From: Pseudomonas sp. GM50
GTDB taxonomy: Bacteria > Pseudomonadota > Gammaproteobacteria > Pseudomonadales > Pseudomonadaceae
Assembly: GCF_000282375.1 (NCBI RefSeq)
Contig: NZ_AKJK01000102.1
Coordinates: 1 to 64,000, forward strand
Direction of reading: 5' to 3'
DNA: 64,000 bases
Shown here: in pieces, positions 59,686 to 64,000 of the stretch
Numbering within the stretch: the first letter of the stretch is position 1
How the letters are laid out: each line of letters opens with the position of its first letter
Made by a program: the position numbers and the translations under genes
The notes under the pieces: generated by a model
What the model was told of the DNA's origin: nothing
The model's input: only the letters and a program-made list of their open reading frames with translations
Database searches by the model: none

Positions 59686-61049
59686 GCCTTGGCCTCCGTC
59701 GGCGGACGTTCTTCAGCCTTGAGGCGTAACACCCAGGACAGTGCGAGCATGATCCACAGGTATTTGTGATTCGGGGCGCTGAGGAACATCAAAAACAGCA
59801 TCAGCGACAGATAGCTGATGCCCAGGTGCGTGATCAGGTCGGCCTGGTCCCAATCCCGTCGCAGCATCCAGGCGTGACGGGCACGGACCAGGTTGTACAT
59901 CCCAAGGCCCAGCATGCCGACGAACAACAGCCCGGCGGGAATCCCCAGTTCACTGAAGATTTCCATGTAAGTATTGTGAGCGCGACGGTACAGGTCGCCG
60001 GGCTTGCGGTTGGCGGAAAACACCTTGGCGTAACCGGAGGTGGCATAGTGCAGCGGGAAGGTGCCAGGGCCAGAACCGAGCAACGGGTCCTCACGAATGA
60101 TCTGGCTGCCGACCACAAGGTATGACGCGCGGCGACCGAGGGACTCGTCCTGGCTTTTGGCGCCTTCTTTCAAGACGCTCAAGGACTGGATGCGCTTGAG
60201 GTAACCGGCCGGCATCGAATAAATCCCCACCGGAATCACGATCGCAAGGCCGAGCATGGCAAAACCCAAGTGGCGCGGCCGGATGCGTGGCAACTGCGCG
60301 CGGTAGTGCCAGGCGCCGATCATCAAGCTCAGGAACAGGACCACCAGCCCGGAACGGGAATCGGTTTTGGTCATGCCGCCCAGCAGCAAAATGCAGCAGC
60401 CGCCCCAGAACAATCGATGCAACAGGTTCGGGCCGCGGATCACCAGCAGCAGGGCCAACGGCACGGCGAAGGCGATCAGCAGGGCAAACGAGTTCGCGTC
60501 GTCCAGCAGCCCGGCGGCGCGGCCCTGGTCCTGATACTTGGTGGAGAACATGGCCAGGGCGCTGGTCGTGCTGACGCTGAGGGTCACCAGCCGGGCGAAC
60601 AGATCGAGGTTCAAGTCGCGGCCGATCAGCAAGGTGATCACAAACAGAACCAGGCCGACACTCAGATCCCGCAGATGGCTCTGGGACATGTCCAGGTTGT
60701 CGGTATTGATCATGCTTAACCCGTACAACACCATGAACCCGATCAGGTAGCGCCAGATGTTGCTGCGCAGGCGTTCGGATGGAATCTGGTGAAGGGCCAG
60801 CTGCAACATCAGGATCAGTGCCAGTGACGCACCGATGAATTTGGTGCCCGACAGCGCGTTGCCCTTGAAGAAACCTTCGAACGGCACCAGCGCCGCGATG
60901 CCCAACAAACCCCAGGCAGGTTTTCGGTAGAGCACCGCGACCGCCACCAGGCCCAGCACCGCGCCGGGCGCCAGATACGGATAAGGGCTGGCCAGCAAAC
61001 CGAGGCAGACCAGGGCGAGCAGGCTGACGATCGAGAGCGGAAAGATCAC
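59682..61049 (-). CDS. O-antigen ligase/polymerase family protein (Wzy-like)
   Basis: A 455-residue membrane protein with about 12 helices starting at GTG 61049. The large periplasmic loop contains the Wzy_C-like pattern (VVGSQIIREDPLLGSGPGTF, then YRRAHNTYMEIFSELGIPAG). It is the polymerase of the second cluster. The start overlaps the stop of the upstream GT4 gene (GTGA), and its stop overlaps the start of the GT2 gene. A shorter in-frame start cannot be excluded. Confidence 0.85.
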   Translation of the reverse strand: MIFPLSIVSLLALVCLGLLASPYPYLAPGAVLGLVAVAVLYRKPAWGLLGIAALVPFEGFFKGNALSGTKFIGASLALILMLQLALHQIPSERLRSNIWRYLIGFMVLYGLSMINTDNLDMSQSHLRDLSVGLVLFVITLLIGRDLNLDLFARLVTLSVSTTSALAMFSTKYQDQGRAAGLLDDANSFALLIAFAVPLALLLVIRGPNLLHRLFWGGCCILLLGGMTKTDSRSGLVVLFLSLMIGAWHYRAQLPRIRPRHLGFAMLGLAIVIPVGIYSMPAGYLKRIQSLSVLKEGAKSQDESLGRRASYLVVGSQIIREDPLLGSGPGTFPLHYATSGYAKVFSANRKPGDLYRRAHNTYMEIFSELGIPAGLLFVGMLGLGMYNLVRARHAWMLRRDWDQADLITHLGISYLSLMLFLMFLSAPNHKYLWIMLALSWVLRLKAEERPPTEAKA

Positions 61050-62137
61050 GCGCGTGCCTCCCGTGCAGTACGGATATAAAGTTGCGACCAGCGTTCGGCC
61101 AAGGCCTTCAGGTCGTAACGGTCCAATTGCGTACGTCTAGCGTTGTCGATCAATTCGCGAGCCAGTGCCGGCTCACTCAGCAGCGTGTCGATCTGCCGGG
61201 CGAGGGCGGCGCTGTCGGTGGGTGTCGCCAGCAAGCCGTTGTGCCGGTCTTCCAGTACATCGGGAATCCCGCCGACGCTGAACGCCACCACCGGCACACC
61301 GGCCTGCATCGCTTCCAGCAAAATCATCGGCGTGCCCTCGGTGCGCGAGCTGATCACCAGCGCATCGAGTTGCTGCCACCATCGGTTCATGTCGGTCTGG
61401 TAACCCGGCAAGGTGATGCGTTGGTGCAAGCCGGCGGCGGCAATCCGCGCCAGCAGGGGCTCCTGTTCCGGGCCATCGCCGAGCATCACGGCGTCCAGTT
61501 GCGGGTGTTGCTGACAGAGCGGAATCAGCGCATCGAGAAACAGGTCCGGGCCTTTTTCATTACTCAGCCGACCGACGTAACCCGCCAGCCAGCGCAGGTG
61601 TTTGGCAGGTGGGGGCAGCAGATCGCTGGCGGTTGGCAGACCATTGGGAATCACTTGCACTTTCTCCGTCCGGACACTGGCCTTGCGGTGCAGCACGGCG
61701 ATGCTTTCGGCCACGCAAACCACGCGATGCACCGACGCCGTGCGACACAGTTGCAAACTCAGCCAGCCGTAGAGGCGTTGCTTGCGACTGCGTGGGGTGA
61801 AACCGTGTTGAGTAATCACTAACGGCAAGTCCAACAACGTCGCACTCACCCAACCAAATAACAGACCCTTGAAATTGTGCGTGTTGATCAGTGGATGTTC
61901 AGCCCGCCGCTGACGTAAATGACGCAGCAATTCCCTGAGTCCCGAACAATTACGGCAGTCAATCCCGGCCCCGCGAAATCGCGCGATCAGCGCTGGCGGC
62001 GCATCGAGAAACAGCACTTGGTGCCGCCCCGGCGTCGCCAGGCAATGGTCCAGCAGCATTCGCTCAGCCCCATAGAAGCCGCCGCTGCTGATCAAATGCA
62101 TGATCGGCAGAGCGCTGGCGCTGAGCGGCCCGTTCAA
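61046..62137 (-). CDS. Glycosyltransferase family 4
   Basis: About 363 residues. The N-terminus has the GT4 start MHLISSGGFYGAERMLLDHC, the middle VQVIPNGLP and LRWLAGYVGRLSNEKGPDLF, and the C-terminus LDALVISSRTEGTPMILLEA and VPVVAFSVGGIPDVL with the usual glutamates. TTG 62137 forms a TTGA overlap with the upstream stop and is the preferred start; TTG 62149 and ATG 62101 are alternatives. It would add a sugar to the second polymer's repeat unit. Confidence 0.85.
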   Translation of the reverse strand: MNGPLSASALPIMHLISSGGFYGAERMLLDHCLATPGRHQVLFLDAPPALIARFRGAGIDCRNCSGLRELLRHLRQRRAEHPLINTHNFKGLLFGWVSATLLDLPLVITQHGFTPRSRKQRLYGWLSLQLCRTASVHRVVCVAESIAVLHRKASVRTEKVQVIPNGLPTASDLLPPPAKHLRWLAGYVGRLSNEKGPDLFLDALIPLCQQHPQLDAVMLGDGPEQEPLLARIAAAGLHQRITLPGYQTDMNRWWQQLDALVISSRTEGTPMILLEAMQAGVPVVAFSVGGIPDVLEDRHNGLLATPTDSAALARQIDTLLSEPALARELIDNARRTQLDRYDLKALAERWSQLYIRTAREARA

Positions 62138-63729
62138 TGGCGCACCCAATGCACGAAGCTAGGCACGGTCCAGTTTTTGTGCGGGTTGTTCGGCAGGGCG
62201 TCCTGATCGTTAATCACCAACAGCACCGGCAAGCCCAGTTCATGGGTGATTTGCGCTGGGTGTTTGAAGCGGTGATCGAAGAACTCACGCACGTAGACGA
62301 AGGCAATCGCCAGCAACAGACCGGTCAGCATCCCGAACGGAATGATCAGGATCGGTTTGGGGAACGCTGCATCGGTCGGTTCGAACGGCGGGCTGAGTAC
62401 CCGGGCGTTGGACATATCGTTGTCCAGCAAGCCGGCGGAGCTGCTTTCGGCAAAGCGCTGGGCGTAGGTGGAGAACGCCGCGTGCAAGGCATTGATCTCG
62501 GTGTCCATCTGCTGCAACTTGCTTTGAGCCACTTGCAACTGATGGATGCGGTCCTTGAACGCGGCGATGCGCGCGGTTTTTTGCTTGATCACCGAGGTGA
62601 CAATCGCCAGGTCGTTGGTGCGCTCCTGAATCCGGTTGCTGACGATTTTCAGGAACTGCTGACGGGTGCGGGAAATCTGCTCACGGGTCAACAGCATCGG
62701 TTCACTGCCCGGCTGGAAGACCGCCAGGTCGTTCATGTAGCGGCTGACCTGAGTGGTCAGTTGTTCACCGAGCTGCCTGATCTCCCGGTCTTCGAACGCA
62801 ATGTTGTCCACCGTGGTGGTGAAGGTGAAGGGGAAGGTGTAATCGCTGAGCCGGGACGTATTGGTGGCTGACGTCAGGGCGGTTTTCAGGTAGTCGAGCC
62901 AGCGCTGGCTTTGCAGCAGGCGATCCTGATACAGGCTCAGGGCCTGTTCCTCGGTGTTAATGGCATTGAGGCGGAAGGTGATTTCTTCCTTCGGATCGGA
63001 CGAAGCCACACCTTCGAGCAACGCCAGTCGTGTGCCTTCCAGGCCATCGAGACGCACCTGATATTGCTTCTTCTTGGTTTCGTAGAAGCTCTGCGGCAGG
63101 TCGATTGATTGCAGTTCCTGACGGTTGACCAGGTAGTTTTGCAGCAGCGCCGCGACAAACCGGGTGCCTTGGGCCGGATCGCCAAAGCTGTAGACAATGG
63201 AGATTACGTTGGAACCCGGCAGGGTTTCGATTTTCAGGTTTTCGGTGGCCTGCTGGGTGAAGACATCCAGGTCGGTATCCCGCACGGGATCGGTCTCAAG
63301 CCCGAACGCATCGCGCACCGGATTGACCACGTATTCACGCAAGGGGGTGGTCACAAAACGTTTGATCGGTTCGGTCACCAGTTGGCTGAAGATCCCGGGG
63401 TTGGGCGCGTACTCGCCTTTATCCCGCAGGTCGCTGATGGTCTGACGGATCAGGGCCGGCGAACGCAGGATATTGCTCTCGGTTTCCATGTCTGCCAGTG
63501 AGGGCGGAATGAATGAGGCATCACCTTGGGTCAGGGATGTGGTGGCGTCTCCCTGGGAGAGTTTTTTGGACTGCACGATCACCTGCGCGGTGATGTCGAA
63601 GCTCTGCTTGAGCATCAGCGGCAAGATCAGGGCGATCACTGCAAAGATCAGGAAGACTCGCTTCACCAACTTTTTGTTGGCGAAGAAAATCCTGAAGAAC
63701 TCATGCAGGTAGTTTTCCTTGGGGTTCAT
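62134..63729 (-). CDS. Wzz/GNVR-domain polysaccharide co-polymerase without kinase domain
   Basis: A 531-residue inner-membrane protein. There is a membrane helix at about residues 23-42 (VFLIFAVIALILPLMLKQ), a large periplasmic coiled-coil region, and a second helix near 465-485 (PILIIPFGMLTGLLLAIAFV). The C-terminal tail of about 45 residues has no Walker A or tyrosine cluster, so this is a chain-length regulator of the PCP-1/PCP-2b kind, unlike the autokinase at 22473-24701. It lies between the OPX gene (17 bases upstream) and the first glycosyltransferase. Confidence 0.88.
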   Translation of the reverse strand: MNPKENYLHEFFRIFFANKKLVKRVFLIFAVIALILPLMLKQSFDITAQVIVQSKKLSQGDATTSLTQGDASFIPPSLADMETESNILRSPALIRQTISDLRDKGEYAPNPGIFSQLVTEPIKRFVTTPLREYVVNPVRDAFGLETDPVRDTDLDVFTQQATENLKIETLPGSNVISIVYSFGDPAQGTRFVAALLQNYLVNRQELQSIDLPQSFYETKKKQYQVRLDGLEGTRLALLEGVASSDPKEEITFRLNAINTEEQALSLYQDRLLQSQRWLDYLKTALTSATNTSRLSDYTFPFTFTTTVDNIAFEDREIRQLGEQLTTQVSRYMNDLAVFQPGSEPMLLTREQISRTRQQFLKIVSNRIQERTNDLAIVTSVIKQKTARIAAFKDRIHQLQVAQSKLQQMDTEINALHAAFSTYAQRFAESSSAGLLDNDMSNARVLSPPFEPTDAAFPKPILIIPFGMLTGLLLAIAFVYVREFFDHRFKHPAQITHELGLPVLLVINDQDALPNNPHKNWTVPSFVHWVRH

Positions 63730-63746
63730 GGTCGGTCACCTGAGAG

Positions 63747-64000
63747 TTAGTTACTGCCGCCTTTGTTGTCGACGCGGTAGCCAAAGGTGAAGCCCACCCC
63801 CTGGAATAACACCACGTCAGCCAGTTGCCGCGCGAGCTCACCGGCGCTGGCCAGTTTGGTCTTGGGCACGTAGAGCATGTCGTCCGGTTGCAGGTAAGCA
63901 ATCTGCGACGCGTCACCGGACAAGGCCTTTTCCACGTCGTAGTGCACGGCCTGCACCTGGTTGCCGGTGCGGCGCATGATCACCACCGAATCGAGCCGCG
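63747..64000 (-). CDS. OPX-type polysaccharide export protein (3' part only)
   Basis: The frame enters from the right edge and ends at 63747, giving about 83 C-terminal residues. DSVVIMRRTGNQVQAVHYDV and SQIAYLQPDDMLYVPKTKLA are typical of SLBB-containing outer-membrane exporters, and the last helix (ELARQLADVVLFQGVGFTFG) would form part of the pore. The N-terminal part, with the signal sequence, is outside the window. It is the exporter of the second cluster and is transcribed ahead of the Wzz-like gene. Confidence 0.85.
   Translation of the reverse strand, partial: RLDSVVIMRRTGNQVQAVHYDVEKALSGDASQIAYLQPDDMLYVPKTKLASAGELARQLADVVLFQGVGFTFGYRVDNKGGSN

Noticed and set aside
1..64000. tRNA, rRNA, integrase, transposase and attachment sites
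   Set aside because: I looked for these on both strands and saw none that could be supported by eye.

Overview
The window is chromosomal DNA of a Pseudomonas, most likely of the P. fluorescens group. This rests on gene content (4-hydroxyproline catabolic genes, the arsR-GAPDH-arsJ operon, RfaH, VanZ and WcaJ genes, a DUF6124-type gene), on the GC-rich codon use of the housekeeping-type genes, and on the typical Pseudomonas REP/REPIN palindromes at 524-628, 49229-49266 and 50316-50455. I see no rRNA, tRNA, insertion sequence, prophage or CRISPR array.

Layout. (1) 1-139: start of a DUF6124-like gene on the minus strand, preceded by a long, highly structured leader. (2) 648-7819: 4-hydroxyproline block, with an epimerase, a three-subunit D-hydroxyproline dehydrogenase, AraC and GntR regulators and an MHS-type symporter. 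(3) 7865-10674: an AraC regulator, an EAL phosphodiesterase, a cytochrome b561 and a PepSY protein. (4) 10862-12985: a TonB-dependent siderophore receptor with a Fur box. (5) 13169-15813: an arsR-GAPDH-arsJ arsenate-resistance operon. (6) 16096-19415: a trypsin-like lipoprotein, a tandem universal stress protein, a small glycine-zipper protein and UppP.

(7) 19485-46158 is a large exopolysaccharide/capsule region of Wzx/Wzy type. A minus-strand operon carries galU, a miniature phosphomannomutase-like protein lacking the whole catalytic core, and rfaH. The plus strand carries wzb-wzc, then an ops element (the RfaH recruitment signal), then wzx, a nitroreductase-like gene, a pyruvyl transferase, wzy, two glycosyltransferases, rfbBAC and an rfbD remnant. 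A group-4-capsule/YjbEFGH-like module follows (gfcA-like, wza, gfcB, gfcC, gfcD, vanZ). On the opposite strand are a putative polysaccharide lyase, wcaJ (initiating glycosyl-1-phosphate transferase), and a three-gene set of two winged-helix response regulators flanking a degenerate EAL protein. Together they suggest a rhamnose-containing, possibly pyruvylated polymer: it is started by WcaJ, flipped by Wzx, polymerised by Wzy under Wzb/Wzc control, exported through Wza and the Gfc proteins, and transcribed with RfaH help.

(8) 46755-50279: a VOC protein, an ABC transporter and a methyltransferase. (9) 50474-64000 (minus strand, running off the right edge): a second exopolysaccharide operon with an OPX exporter (partial), a Wzz-like co-polymerase without kinase domain, three glycosyltransferases, a Wzy-like polymerase, a flippase, two deacetylases of different families, an exported glycoside-hydrolase-like protein and two acetyltransferases. 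Most junctions overlap by a start/stop quadruplet, so it is probably one translationally coupled transcript. All functions are inferred by reading the protein sequences; no database search was run.
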